Counted from the stretch's first letter, positions 1-9,095 are shown. The stretch: 64,000 bases of DNA from Rothia mucilaginosa (GCF_901875305.1 NZ_CABFLY010000003.1:124001-188000); one strand, 5' to 3'. Notes: generated from the letters alone by a model not told the origin. Numbers and translations: made by a program.

Positions 1-1
1 G

Positions 2-1030
2 AACGCCCTCGCCGCCTTGGCCGGCTACACTCTGCCCACCCCCGCACAGCTGGAGGGAACCGTGCTGCCGCAGGGCTGGAGCATCGTGCCCGGCGAGATT
101 CCGGCCCCCTACGAGGCGGAACTCTACGCTGGTATTAGCGACGCCGAGGGCGGGGAAGGCACCCGCCGCCGCTCCACGACCGGTGAGAACGGTCGTAGCC
201 GCAACCTGGTTTTCCCACCCGCCCCCGAGCCGCTGCCCTACCCCATCGTTGACAACCACACTCACATGGACCTGCTCGACGGCGAGGTAGAAATCAGCGC
301 CCGCGATGCGCTCGATGCCGGTGAGAAGCTCGGCATCGGCGCCATCGTGCAGGTCGGATGCGACATCCCCTCCTCCCTCTACGCCGTGGCCGCCGCCCAG
401 GCTGACGAGCGTGTGCTGGCCGCCGTCGCCATTCACCCGAACACCGCGCCCGAGCTTGCCCAGGCTGGAACCCTCGAAGAGGCGCTCGCAACCCTGGACC
501 GCCTGGCCGCTGCCGACCGCGTGCGCGCCATCGGTGAGACCGGCCTGGACTACTTCCGCACCGGAGATGAGGGTAAGGAAGCACAGCACTACAGCTTCCG
601 CGAGCACATCCGTCTGGCAAAGAAGCATAACCTGGCGCTGCAGATTCACGACCGTGATGCCCACGAGGACGTCGTGCGCATCCTGGACGAGGAGGGCGCG
701 CCGGCGCGGACCGTGTTCCACTGCTACTCGGGTGGGCCCGAGCTGGCCGCAATCTGTAACGAGCGCGGCTGGTACATGAGCTTTTCGGGTACGGTTACCT
801 TCAAGAACTCGAAGGGTATTCAGGAATCGCTGGCGATGGCTCGACCGGAGCTGATTCTGGCTGAGACGGATGCGCCGTTCTTGACCCCGCATCCGTTCCG
901 TGGTCGCCCGAATGCGTCTTATATGACAAATTACACAGTGCGTTTTATGGCGGCTCACCGCAGTGAGGAGCTGGAGGCGTTGTGCCGCCGCATCCGCGAA
1001 AATTCGGAGCGTGTGTACGGTCAGTGGTAG
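2..1030 (+). CDS. tatD: TatD family metal-dependent hydrolase (5' end probably outside window)
   Basis: Predicted TatD-type deoxyribonuclease, a two-metal TIM-barrel hydrolase acting in the cytoplasm. Seen: the metal-binding HTHMD motif followed about 90 residues later by IGETGLDY, then HCYSG, and ETDAPFLTPHPFRG near the C-terminus, all family hallmarks in the right order. The frame is open from the first base, so the true start is probably upstream; TTG at 17 is the only initiator offered inside the window. An N-terminal stretch of about 75 residues before HTHMD is unusual, since TatD proteins normally begin a few residues before this motif. In actinobacteria tatD sits next to metG and ksgA, which fits the downstream ksgA. 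Function confident, start uncertain. Confidence 0.9.
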   Translation, partial: NALAALAGYTLPTPAQLEGTVLPQGWSIVPGEIPAPYEAELYAGISDAEGGEGTRRRSTTGENGRSRNLVFPPAPEPLPYPIVDNHTHMDLLDGEVEISARDALDAGEKLGIGAIVQVGCDIPSSLYAVAAAQADERVLAAVAIHPNTAPELAQAGTLEEALATLDRLAAADRVRAIGETGLDYFRTGDEGKEAQHYSFREHIRLAKKHNLALQIHDRDAHEDVVRILDEEGAPARTVFHCYSGGPELAAICNERGWYMSFSGTVTFKNSKGIQESLAMARPELILAETDAPFLTPHPFRGRPNASYMTNYTVRFMAAHRSEELEALCRRIRENSERVYGQW

Positions 1031-1303
1031 GCTGATCAGTCTGCTAGGTTATGAGGCGAGTGTATTTTTCAGTACGATGTTCTATGACGGCTGTGATTGT
1101 GCATTATCTTTTTATTAGCGAATGTGCATGTTTCTGTGATAGTTTCATATTATTCACTCTCATATAAATATTCTCTTCCGGAAGTCGTAGATAGAGATAC
1201 CCCAACCACCTGACGTTTGCACGATATGTGCTATGTCCGGGTTCCTCTCTAAGCACTATGTGCTCCCCATGCGGCGTCATCATGAAATCGGAGGATTCTT
1301 TTG

Positions 1304-2128
1304 ATGAGAATTACTAAATATGTTCTGGGCCTGGACGGTGCTAACCGTTTTGACTCGTTCTATTCGGTGGGTGCGCCTGCCCAGGGATTCGTCCGGTATT
1401 CAGCGGTTGATAATCGTGATAATCACGTCACTGCTTCTGAGTTCGATGCCGAGGCGTTCCGTCAGCGTTGGCATTGCAACCCGAAGCCCGCTGAGAAAGG
1501 CTGTATGCTCAGTCACGTGAAGATGTGGAAGGAGTTCGTTGCATCAGATGCTGATTGGGCTCTGATTGCGGAGGACGACGCACTGATTTCTTCTGATGCT
1601 CAGGCAGTAGTCGAGGCAATTATCACGAAGTACCCGCAGGTTCAACTGGTGAATCTCAGCGATTCTTTTGCAAATGATGCGGGCAAATTGAATCCGCACG
1701 TGGAGTATATTCGCTTGTCATTGTTGTCTCCTTTCGTATACGGCAAGTACCGTATGGGTAAGCCGTACGGTAGCTGGCCTTTGGTTTGTACTGGCCTGTA
1801 TCTGATTTCCCGATCGGGTGCTGAGCTGTTGCTCAAGCAGTTCGAGAGTAAGGTTCCGGGTACTGTGGCTGATGACTATAAGCTGTACCAGCAGTGGGGC
1901 GTGGATGTGCGTTTTGTACAGCCTGGTCTGTGCGGCTGGGAGGGTAGTAGCGTTATTTTGGAATCCGGTAAGCGTCATCTGGATAAGGTGAATAGTCTCC
2001 AACACGGTACTGGTCCTCTTGACCGTCTACGTATTGCATTGGCGCCCAAGAAGCGTATTACAAATGCAAAGAATGCTCTGGAAGCCACTCTTGACGAGGT
2101 GAAGCACCGCCTGGGTAAGGCGGAGTAA
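1304..2128 (+). CDS. Glycosyltransferase family 25 protein, copy 1
   Basis: Predicted GT25 sugar transferase (LgtB/LPS beta-galactosyltransferase type), cytoplasmic, adding a sugar to a surface glycan. Seen: the family pattern GCMLSH...W followed by LIAEDDA (the acidic metal/donor site), then a DDY and a GLCGWEGSS segment. No membrane span or signal peptide. An in-frame TTG lies at 1301, but ATG at 1304 has GAGGA eight bases upstream and is preferred. It is the first of three tandem paralogues; copy 2 begins 11 bases downstream and is presumably co-transcribed. The 270-base upstream gap is visibly AT-rich. The sugar transferred cannot be read from the sequence. Confidence 0.85.
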   Translation: MRITKYVLGLDGANRFDSFYSVGAPAQGFVRYSAVDNRDNHVTASEFDAEAFRQRWHCNPKPAEKGCMLSHVKMWKEFVASDADWALIAEDDALISSDAQAVVEAIITKYPQVQLVNLSDSFANDAGKLNPHVEYIRLSLLSPFVYGKYRMGKPYGSWPLVCTGLYLISRSGAELLLKQFESKVPGTVADDYKLYQQWGVDVRFVQPGLCGWEGSSVILESGKRHLDKVNSLQHGTGPLDRLRIALAPKKRITNAKNALEATLDEVKHRLGKAE

Positions 2129-2139
2129 AGGGGAAAATC

Positions 2140-2961
2140 ATGGCAAAAATTCTGAAATATGTTCTGGGAATGGACAACGCTAACCGATTCAACTCTTTCT
2201 TCTCCGTGGGCGCACCTGCTCAAGATTTTCAGCGTTATTCTGCAGTAGATAATCGCGACGATCATGTCACTGATGCACAATTCGATAGCAAGCTGTTCTT
2301 GACTCGTTACGGTAAAGAGCCAAGGCCTGCCGAAAAGGGTTGCGCTTTGAGCCATTACCACATGTGGAAGGACTTCCTCGCTTCAGATGCCGACTGGGCT
2401 TTGCTGGCAGAGGACGATATCCTTATTTCCCCTGACCTTCAGCCTGTAGTGGAGAGGATTATTGACAAGTATCCTCACGTACAGATGGTTAACCTGGGCG
2501 ATATCTACGCTTCTGAAGCTGGCAAGTTGAACCCCCGGGTGGATTATCCTCGTCTGTCGTTGCTTTCTCCTTTTGTGTACGGTAAGTACCGTATGGGGAG
2601 TACCTATGGTTCAAAGCCTCTGTATGGTGCTGCCTTGTATCTTCTTTCGCGTTCCGGGGCTGAACGACTCGTGGAATGTTTTGGCGAGACGGTTCCTGGC
2701 GTTGTTGCCGATGATTATTCTCTCTATCGAGAATGGGGAGTGGACGTATATTTGGTGCAACCCGGTCTATGCGGTTGGGAAGGTACCAGCCTCATTCAAA
2801 CTTCTGGCGTTCGTCACCTGGAAAGCCTCAAGAGCACGCAGCATGGCACCGGCTCTCTCGATCGTTTGCGCATCGCCTTGGCGCCGAGGAAGCGTTTGCA
2901 GAATGCACAGAATATCCTGGAAGCAACTTTTGAGGATTTGAAGCGGCGCTTGGGACGGTAA
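2140..2961 (+). CDS. Glycosyltransferase family 25 protein, copy 2
   Basis: Second tandem GT25 transferase, 273 residues. It shares the frame of copy 1 (GCALSH, AEDD, QPGLCGWEG), but is the most divergent of the three: the motif reads GCALSH not GCMLSH, and the stretch around residues 155-185 differs, which is where acceptor specificity might lie (inference). Start ATG is preceded by AAAGGGGA with good spacing. It follows copy 1 after 11 bases and is closed by a strong terminator about 60 bases downstream, so copies 1 and 2 look like one transcript. The sugar donor is unknown. Confidence 0.85.
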   Translation: MAKILKYVLGMDNANRFNSFFSVGAPAQDFQRYSAVDNRDDHVTDAQFDSKLFLTRYGKEPRPAEKGCALSHYHMWKDFLASDADWALLAEDDILISPDLQPVVERIIDKYPHVQMVNLGDIYASEAGKLNPRVDYPRLSLLSPFVYGKYRMGSTYGSKPLYGAALYLLSRSGAERLVECFGETVPGVVADDYSLYREWGVDVYLVQPGLCGWEGTSLIQTSGVRHLESLKSTQHGTGSLDRLRIALAPRKRLQNAQNILEATFEDLKRRLGR

Positions 2962-3023
2962 CCCAGAGACGGAATGGGCTACTGCTATCACATATATAGT
3001 GGGTCTTCTGCCTGACTTTTCCC

Positions 3024-3065
3024 CCCCTCCCTATCGCACACACGATAGGGAGGGGATTGTTTTTG
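3024..3065 (+). terminator. Rho-independent terminator after GT25 copies 1-2
   Basis: Perfect 13-bp inverted repeat (arms 3024-3036 and 3043-3055, six-base loop CACACA) followed by ATTGTTTTTG. It separates copies 1-2 from copy 3, implying that copy 3 has its own promoter. Confidence 0.85.
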
Positions 3066-3338
3066 CTGAATACCAGCACGACGCGTACCATATCGCGTCT
3101 TACCCTGCGGATATCTGAGGTTGGTGCATGTTGAATGATAGAATTCTTTCTACGTAGCACTGTTGTGTGCGTATTTATCACACGCTCAATATTCAGACGC
3201 CCTGCCATTTGCCCACTGATTTGTAAGATTGACGAACCCTTCTATTGTGCAGGTGGTCTGATGCTCTGAAAGCTCATCATTGACCATTGCAATCTTCTAT
3301 TGCTTAGGTTTTCTGAATGAGCTATTGAAAGGAAAAAC
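3066..3338 (+). promoter_or_regulatory. AT-rich intergenic region upstream of GT25 copy 3
   Basis: With the terminator, this makes a 377-base gap between GT25 copies 2 and 3. No gene was found in it. It must hold the promoter of copy 3, but no convincing paired -35/-10 could be picked. GAAAGGAAAA just before 3339 is the ribosome-binding site of copy 3. Confidence 0.4.
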
Positions 3339-4160
3339 ATGGCAAAGATTCTGAAGTATGTTCTGGGCCTGGATGGCGCAAACCGTTTTGAATCGTTCTA
3401 TTCTGTGAGTGCTTCCGTGCAGGATTTTGTCCGTTATTCTGCGGTGGATAACCGTGATAATCACGTCACTGATGAAGAGTTTGACGTTGAGTTTTTCCGT
3501 AGTCGCTGGCATCGCGACCCTAGGCCCGCGGAGAAGGGGTGTATGCTTAGCCACGTGAAGATGTGGCGTGATTTCGTCGCTAGTGACGCTGATTGGGCTC
3601 TGATTGCTGAGGATGACGTCCTTCTTTCTCCGGATGCTGATGCGGTGGTGAACGCAATCATCACGAAGTACCCGCAGGTTCAACTGGTGAACCTTTGTGA
3701 TTCTTATGCTAATGATGCGGGCAAGCTGAACCCGCAGGTGGAATATATTCGTTTATCTCTGCTGTCTCCTTTTGTGCACGGTAAGTACCGTATGGGTAAG
3801 CTGTACGGTGCCTGGCCCCTGATTTGCACCGGTCTGTATCTGATTTCCCGTTCGGGCGCTGAGTTGCTACTCAAGCAGTTTGAGGATAAGGGGCCGGGTA
3901 CTGTGGCTGACGATTATAGGCTGTACCAGCAGTGGGGCGTGGATGTGCGTCTTGTGCAACCTGGCCTGTGCGGCTGGGAGGGTAGTAGCGTCATTCTTGC
4001 ATCCGGTAAGCGTCATCTGGACACGGTGAATAGTCTCCATCGTGGTACTGGTCCCCTGGATCGAGTGCGTATTGCACTTGCTCCGAAGATACGTCTGAAG
4101 AATGCGAGGATTGCTCTGGATGCCACCCTTGATGAGATAAAGCAGCGTTTCTCGCGGTAA
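3339..4160 (+). CDS. Glycosyltransferase family 25 protein, copy 3
   Basis: Third GT25 paralogue, 273 residues, clearly closer to copy 1 than to copy 2: both have GCMLSHVKMW, the ITKYPQVQLVNL segment and the CTGLYLISRSG segment. Long runs of identical DNA (for example around 1626-1650 and 3660-3684) indicate recent duplication or gene conversion. The first residues (MAKILKYVLG) instead match copy 2, so the gene looks mosaic. ATG start with AAAGGA upstream. It ends 45 bases before ksgA on the same strand, so read-through into ksgA is possible. Donor and acceptor unknown. Confidence 0.85.
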   Translation: MAKILKYVLGLDGANRFESFYSVSASVQDFVRYSAVDNRDNHVTDEEFDVEFFRSRWHRDPRPAEKGCMLSHVKMWRDFVASDADWALIAEDDVLLSPDADAVVNAIITKYPQVQLVNLCDSYANDAGKLNPQVEYIRLSLLSPFVHGKYRMGKLYGAWPLICTGLYLISRSGAELLLKQFEDKGPGTVADDYRLYQQWGVDVRLVQPGLCGWEGSSVILASGKRHLDTVNSLHRGTGPLDRVRIALAPKIRLKNARIALDATLDEIKQRFSR

Positions 4161-4205
4161 CCTAAACTGTAACCTCCCCACCATCCACCTATGTGAAGGA
4201 ACGCT

Positions 4206-5078
4206 GTGAACGATCTGCCCCTGCTCGGACCGGCCGAGATTCGCGAGCTCGCTGAGAGCCTCGACATTCGACCCACGAAGACGCTGGGGCAGAACTTTGT
4301 GATTGACCCCAATACGATTCGTCGTATCGTCAATGCCGCGGAGATTTCCCCTGAGGAAACCGTGCTGGAGGTCGGCCCGGGTCTGGGCTCGTTGACCCTC
4401 GGTATTCTGGACGCGGCGAAGGACATGGTCGCGGTGGAGATTGATCCGCCGCTGGCGCAGCAGCTTCCGCACACCATTGAGAAGTTCCGTCCCGAGAAGG
4501 CGGGTGATATCGATGTGGTGCTGATGGATGCGCTGAAGGTGACCGAGCTTCCCCGCACCCCGGACGCCCTGGTAGCGAACCTGCCCTACAACGTGGCGGT
4601 GCCGGTGCTCCTGTACCTGTTCGGACAGTTCCCGAGCATCCGTCACGCGCTGGTGATGGTTCAGGACGAGGTTGCCGACCGTCTTTCGGCGACTCCGGGT
4701 TCGAAGATTTACGGTGTTCCCTCGGTCAAGGCCAATTGGTACGCCGAGGTGTACAAGGCAGGTGTTATCGGCAAGAATGTGTTCTGGCCGGCCCCGAAGA
4801 TTAACTCCGGTTTGGTGGGCTTCCGCATGCGCGAGGAGCCTCTCTCAACCGTGGACCGTGACCTGGTGTTCACGATTATCGATGCGGCCTTCGCCCAGCG
4901 CCGTAAGACCCTGCGCGCTGCGTTGAGCTCCTGGGCGGGTTCGGGCGCGCGTGCCGAGCAGATTCTTATGGCTGCCGGTATCGCCCCGACTGAGCGCGGT
5001 GAGAAGCTGGACATCCACGGCTTTATCCGTATCGCGGAGGCTTCGCTGACCGTCCCGGCTGAGCCTGCCGCAGAGTAG
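4206..5078 (+). CDS. rsmA: 16S rRNA dimethyladenosine transferase KsgA/RsmA
   Basis: Dimethylates two adjacent adenines in the 3'-terminal hairpin of 16S rRNA using S-adenosylmethionine, late in small-subunit maturation. Seen: GQNFVIDPN near residue 30, the SAM-binding [12 protein letters not shown] around residue 58, and the catalytic NLPYNV motif near residue 125. Length of 290 fits the family. GTG start with GAAGGA five bases upstream. It is followed after 68 bases by ispE, the conserved actinobacterial order; rpf genes often sit between tatD and ksgA, a position held here by the GT25 genes. Confidence 0.96.
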   Translation: MNDLPLLGPAEIRELAESLDIRPTKTLGQNFVIDPNTIRRIVNAAEISPEETVLEVGPGLGSLTLGILDAAKDMVAVEIDPPLAQQLPHTIEKFRPEKAGDIDVVLMDALKVTELPRTPDALVANLPYNVAVPVLLYLFGQFPSIRHALVMVQDEVADRLSATPGSKIYGVPSVKANWYAEVYKAGVIGKNVFWPAPKINSGLVGFRMREEPLSTVDRDLVFTIIDAAFAQRRKTLRAALSSWAGSGARAEQILMAAGIAPTERGEKLDIHGFIRIAEASLTVPAEPAAE

Positions 5079-5146
5079 TTTCCTCCTGCACCGAATTTTT
5101 CATTGATGTTCTTAAGCGAGTTTCCGCGCGAAAGGTGTATGCGCTG

Positions 5147-6163
5147 ATGAATACCGCCGCCCAGACTGCTATTTCGGTTGATGCCCCCGGAAAGGTAAAC
5201 CTGTACCTTGCCGTGGGGGACGTTCGCCCGGACGGCTACCATCCGCTGACCACGCTTTTTGCTGCGGTTTCTCTGACCGAGACCGTCACCGTCTCTGAAG
5301 GGCAGACCCAGGGCCTGAGTCTGAGCATGGATATTGTGCCCGGTTCCCTAGTGGATCAGCAGATGCAGGCTGGCCAGTTCGATCCCGCCGACGTGCCGAT
5401 GGACGAGCGGAACCTCGTCTACCGTGCCGCCGAGCTGATTCTTGCCGAACACGGTATTTCTGGGCACGGCGTTGAATCCGCGCCGGCGCTGCACCTGCAC
5501 ATTGCGAAGGCTGTACCCGTGGCCGGTGGCATGGCGGGCGGCTCAGCAGATGCCGCAGCCGCCCTGATTGCCACGGACCGCTACCTGCACGCAACCGGCC
5601 GCACCGATGGGCTCCTGACCCCGGGTGATTACGAGCGCCTCGCCGCGCAGCTCGGCGCCGATATCCCCTTTAGCGTGCGCGCCGCACTCGGCCAGACCCT
5701 CGCCCTGGGGCAGGGCACCGGCACCGAACTGCAGAACGTTGAAGCGCCCCCGGAGTCGCTACACCTGGTAATTGTCGCCGCGCAGTTCGGCCTCGCCACC
5801 CCCAGCGTGTTCAAGCAACTGGATGCCGGCCGAGCCGCGGGCCTATATCCCGCCTCCGGCGAGCTGGTAGAGCCCGTGGAGCTTTTGGATGCTCTGAAGT
5901 CCTACGACGGTTCGGATACGGCGCTCGCCTCCCTAGCGGCCCTGTTGCGTAACGACCTGCAGGCACCCGCGCTCTCGTGCGCCCCGCAGCTGGCTGAAAC
6001 CCTGGCCCTGCGCAATGACGGGGCAACGCACGCATCGCTGGTGTCTGGCTCCGGTCCGACCGTGCTGCTACTGGCCTCTTCTCAAGCACGAGCAGAGGCT
6101 CTCGCTACCTCTCTTCGTGTTGAGGGCCACCACGCCGTAGCTGCCGAAGTTACTAGTGCGTAG
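5147..6163 (+). CDS. ispE: 4-diphosphocytidyl-2-C-methyl-D-erythritol kinase IspE
   Basis: GHMP-family kinase of the MEP isoprenoid pathway, phosphorylating CDP-methylerythritol and so feeding polyprenyl carriers that also serve polysaccharide export. Seen: APGKVNLYL at the N-terminus, the ATP-binding loop PVAGGMAGGSADAAA around residue 125, and GSGPTVLLL near the C-terminus. The longest frame starts at GTG 5135, but ATG 5147 is downstream of AAAGG and puts APGKVN at the usual distance from the start, so it is preferred. Length is slightly above the family norm. Pairs with ksgA as in other actinobacteria. Confidence 0.94.
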   Translation: MNTAAQTAISVDAPGKVNLYLAVGDVRPDGYHPLTTLFAAVSLTETVTVSEGQTQGLSLSMDIVPGSLVDQQMQAGQFDPADVPMDERNLVYRAAELILAEHGISGHGVESAPALHLHIAKAVPVAGGMAGGSADAAAALIATDRYLHATGRTDGLLTPGDYERLAAQLGADIPFSVRAALGQTLALGQGTGTELQNVEAPPESLHLVIVAAQFGLATPSVFKQLDAGRAAGLYPASGELVEPVELLDALKSYDGSDTALASLAALLRNDLQAPALSCAPQLAETLALRNDGATHASLVSGSGPTVLLLASSQARAEALATSLRVEGHHAVAAEVTSA

Positions 6164-6240
6164 CTCGTATATCTGTCACACTAGATAACGATCTATCACT
6201 CACTGACTTCTATTGTTCTCTGGCGGAAAGGGAGAATCTT

Positions 6241-7434
6241 ATGAAGGTTAAAAATATTGTTATCGCCCAGGACCGTTTTAGCCTTCTTGGCGGTATTACG
6301 ACCGTTAACAGGATTTTGGGTAGGGCCTTTAAAGAAGCCGGGTACAACGTTAGCCATCTGGCACTCTACGACAATACGGGAAATAACCCTGACGCTGTGA
6401 CCCCGGATTTTGTGATTCGCGCCGGCTCGCTTGTCTCAAAGACTACCCATAACAAGCTGGTGTACAACAACCCCGGACCGCTGGGTGCCGTGCTGGCGGC
6501 TAAGAAGGCGTTTACCGCCCTGTGGGACCGTTACAACGCGGTGCGCACCAGCCGCTACCTGCGCTCGCTGGGTAAAGATACCGTTATTTTGACCTCGATG
6601 ACCGATATCGCTGAATATCTGGTGGACTATGCACGAAAAGACCAGAAACAGGGAGTCGGGTATCTCTACGAATTCCATAGTGCTTTCGAAAGCTTTCACC
6701 GCACAACTCGTGAAAAGGCCCTTCAGGATATCGGGCGCTACTATGACTCCTTCATCGCGCTTTCTGAAGGAGACGCGCGCCTCTTTGCTGAATGGCTGAA
6801 GCGTCCGGTTGACGCTGTCTTTAACCCTAACGTTTATATCACCTCTGAGATTCAGCAGAAGATTATGGGCATAGCTCAGCAGAAGAAGCCAATCATTCAG
6901 TATGTTGGCCGCTATGGGGCTGAGAAGGGTCTCATGCACATTCTGGAGAGCTTCATCGCGTGTGCGCAGGAGTTCCCCGAGTGGGTTCTGAAATTCAACG
7001 GTAGCGGCAGCCAGGAGGTGGAACAGCAGATCAAGGACCGCGTTGCTTCGCTGGAGCCTGCTCTTGCCGAGCGTATCGTGGTGGGTGGACCCCTGAGCTC
7101 CGAGCAGGTGCTTGAAGCCTATGCCGAAGCATCATTGACCATTTGTGCCTCTGATTTTGAGGGTGGCCCCATGTCTTTGCAAGAGGGCATGCGCGTTGGT
7201 ACGCCTTTGGTTTCTTACCCCTCCAGCTATCTATTGTTGGACTATTTGCCTGAATTCGGCTATCTCGCTGAAGAACGTAGCGTTGAGGCGCTGACGAAGC
7301 AGCTACGCCTGGCTATAGGTGATGATGAATTGCGAGCTAAAAAATCTGCTTTGTGTGTTGAGAAGTCCTCTATTTTCTCTCCTGAACATATTGTTCGGTG
7401 TTGGGAGAAAGTTTTTGCGTCTATCCACCGTTAG
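6241..7434 (+). CDS. Glycosyltransferase family 4 protein
   Basis: Predicted retaining GT-B glycosyltransferase, 397 residues, cytoplasmic face. Seen: N-terminal SLLGGITTVNR acceptor-loop type sequence, IQYVGRYGAEKG opening the donor domain near residue 220, and a C-terminal CASDFEGGPMSLQEGMRVGTPLVSY, the EX7E-like nucleotide-sugar site. ATG start with AAAGGGAGA upstream. It is not part of the conserved ispE neighbourhood and looks inserted between ispE and the ABC-F gene, facing a minus-strand GT2/acetyltransferase pair across a bidirectional terminator. Resembles TagE-type or capsular transferases; the sugar is unknown. Confidence 0.82.
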   Translation: MKVKNIVIAQDRFSLLGGITTVNRILGRAFKEAGYNVSHLALYDNTGNNPDAVTPDFVIRAGSLVSKTTHNKLVYNNPGPLGAVLAAKKAFTALWDRYNAVRTSRYLRSLGKDTVILTSMTDIAEYLVDYARKDQKQGVGYLYEFHSAFESFHRTTREKALQDIGRYYDSFIALSEGDARLFAEWLKRPVDAVFNPNVYITSEIQQKIMGIAQQKKPIIQYVGRYGAEKGLMHILESFIACAQEFPEWVLKFNGSGSQEVEQQIKDRVASLEPALAERIVVGGPLSSEQVLEAYAEASLTICASDFEGGPMSLQEGMRVGTPLVSYPSSYLLLDYLPEFGYLAEERSVEALTKQLRLAIGDDELRAKKSALCVEKSSIFSPEHIVRCWEKVFASIHR

Positions 7435-7463
7435 TCGTAAGTGTCGAGGAATGCTTATATAGA

Positions 7464-7503
7464 AGAGTGCCGGTTCTAGAGCAAAATCTAGGACCGGCAC
7501 TCT
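7464..7503. terminator. Bidirectional terminator
   Basis: Inverted repeat with 17-base arms (7464-7480 and 7487-7503, one G-U pair) and loop GCAAAA, between the convergent GT4 and GT2 genes, serving both. Confidence 0.8.
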
Positions 7504-7517
7504 CTGTTATTTATAAT

Positions 7518-8462
7518 CTAGCGGTCGCTCATGAGCTGACGCTCGGGGACACCACGGAAACGGTACTTGAAGATACCCTCAAGCGCTCCAAGATTGCCGC
7601 CGAGCTGAGCGAGTCCTTTAGCGCGCTGTGACTGGGAGAAGCAGACCATGGGGATAGCCTTCAGAGCGGCAAGCACCGAGAACTTGAGGCTGGGGCCACG
7701 CATGCCCTGATCCTTGAAACGCTGCCAGAGGAGCACACGGTAAATCTGATAGCGTCGCTGCTGGCGGAACAAACCCCGAAGGGTCGCGCGAAGGCGGTAG
7801 TTGACGAGGGATTCCTGGGTCTTGTAGAAGGGGACCCCCGCAAGCGTCAAACGCCAAGAGAAGTCCGTCTCCTCAGAGCCCGCGATGTAGCTACAATCCA
7901 TTCCGCCGTGCTCCAGGTAAACCTCGCGAGGTACCGAGAAGTTACATCCGGTGAGCGAGGGGAGGAAACCCGCGAAGGGTGTGAGTTTGTCGATGCTCTC
8001 AATCAGCCCGCGGTTCTCCAGAATATCCTTATCCGCATCGGTCGGAATGCCGTAGGCTTCCAGCACCTCGGGAGGGTTGGATCCGTGCAGGTTAGCGCCC
8101 GCACCGATGACGGGGCCGTGCAGATCCTGCAGGTGAAGGTGTCCCTCAACCCATTCGGGTTCCACGAAATCATCTGCATCGCAGTAGACGAGAATCTTGC
8201 CGCGTGCCTCACGTGCGCCGACATTACGGGCGTTTGCGGGGCCCTTGATATCGCTAGAATCCACCCAGCGGAGAGGGTAAGGGGCGTCGAAGGCCTCAAC
8301 CAGAGCGATAGTGTTATCGGTGCTGCCGTTATCGCTAACGACCACCTCAAAAGAGCGGGTGGTGGTTTGCTTAGCTAGGGCCTCCAGCTGCGTTGTGATG
8401 AAGCGGGCTGCGTTGTACGCGGGGATGACGACCGAAGCTTCGTACTCGTACTTTTCGCTCAT
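7518..8462 (-). CDS. Glycosyltransferase family 2 protein
   Basis: GT-A inverting glycosyltransferase, 314 residues. Seen: VVIPAYNAARFI at the N-terminus, SDNGSTDNT, then VYCDADDFVEPEW (DxD metal site) near residue 95, and GSEETDFSWRL later. The longest frame begins at 8555, but its first 31 residues overlap the upstream acetyltransferase gene; ATG 8462 lies one base after that gene's stop and gives the expected N-terminus. Forms a two-gene minus-strand unit with the acetyltransferase. Sugar unknown. Confidence 0.85.
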   Translation of the reverse strand: MSEKYEYEASVVIPAYNAARFITTQLEALAKQTTTRSFEVVVSDNGSTDNTIALVEAFDAPYPLRWVDSSDIKGPANARNVGAREARGKILVYCDADDFVEPEWVEGHLHLQDLHGPVIGAGANLHGSNPPEVLEAYGIPTDADKDILENRGLIESIDKLTPFAGFLPSLTGCNFSVPREVYLEHGGMDCSYIAGSEETDFSWRLTLAGVPFYKTQESLVNYRLRATLRGLFRQQRRYQIYRVLLWQRFKDQGMRGPSLKFSVLAALKAIPMVCFSQSQRAKGLAQLGGNLGALEGIFKYRFRGVPERQLMSDR

Positions 8463-8463
8463 G

Positions 8464-8946
8464 TTACTTCCCCAAATCCTTAATGCGGCGTGCAGGAACA
8501 CCCGCGTAAAGGCCGTTCGGCTCGCAGTCGGAGACCACCACGGCCCCCGCTGCAATCATGCATCCGGCGCCAATGGTCACGCCGGCAATGACGGATACAT
8601 TCTGTCCAAGCCAGGAACCGTCACCAATCACGATGGGAGCCTCAATATTTTCGCCGGCACGCTGACGGGAAGGGCCCATCTCGTGGCTTGCGGTGCATAG
8701 GGTGACGCGTGGGCCCAGATAGACGCGGTCGCCGACCTGTGCGGCACGGTCGATAAAGATATCGCGGTTAATCCAGCAACCGGAGCCAATCCGAGCCCCT
8801 GGAAGAATCTCGGCGGTGGGGCACACGTAGGTGCCATCACCAATGGAGACACCGGCGGCGCGGAGTTTTTCGATGCGTACCGCGCGGCGTTTGGTCTTCT
8901 GCTTCAGAAAATGCTGGTGCTTGAGCTGTTTGAGTGTGTTGAGCAT
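8464..8946 (-). CDS. Left-handed beta-helix (hexapeptide) O-acetyltransferase
   Basis: Predicted acyl-CoA dependent sugar O-acetyltransferase (LbetaH, WbbJ/maltose-acetyltransferase-like), cytoplasmic. Seen: hexapeptide repeats such as IGDGTY, IGSGCW, IGDGSW and IGAGCM, a catalytic-type ASHEMG, and terminal YAGVPARRI. An upstream ATG at 8958 lacks a ribosome-binding site; ATG 8946 has GAAGG six bases away and is preferred, giving 160 residues. The first 16 residues (MLNTLKQLKHQHFLKQ) nearly match the start of the unrelated transferase at 19426-20397, an odd shared N-terminal segment. Probably acetylates a sugar of a surface polymer. Confidence 0.84.
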   Translation of the reverse strand: MLNTLKQLKHQHFLKQKTKRRAVRIEKLRAAGVSIGDGTYVCPTAEILPGARIGSGCWINRDIFIDRAAQVGDRVYLGPRVTLCTASHEMGPSRQRAGENIEAPIVIGDGSWLGQNVSVIAGVTIGAGCMIAAGAVVVSDCEPNGLYAGVPARRIKDLGK

Positions 8947-9014
8947 GAATACCTTCATAAGGGTGACAGGGAAAAATGCTCCCTAAAAGTGTTAAAGGTT
9001 ACTATCTAATGGTA

Positions 9015-9047
9015 GCGGGATATCGCCCCGACGAGGCGATATCCCGC
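9015..9047 (-). terminator. Terminator-like hairpin after the ABC-F gene
   Basis: Perfect 13-bp inverted repeat (9015-9027 and 9035-9047, loop CCGACGA) in the 149-base gap between the minus-strand ABC-F and acetyltransferase genes. It would end ABC-F transcription; no clear T-run was seen. Confidence 0.65.
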
Positions 9048-9095
9048 AGAAGTAGATAAGAAACCCATTGTTATATATGGCACATAAAGCAGGCG

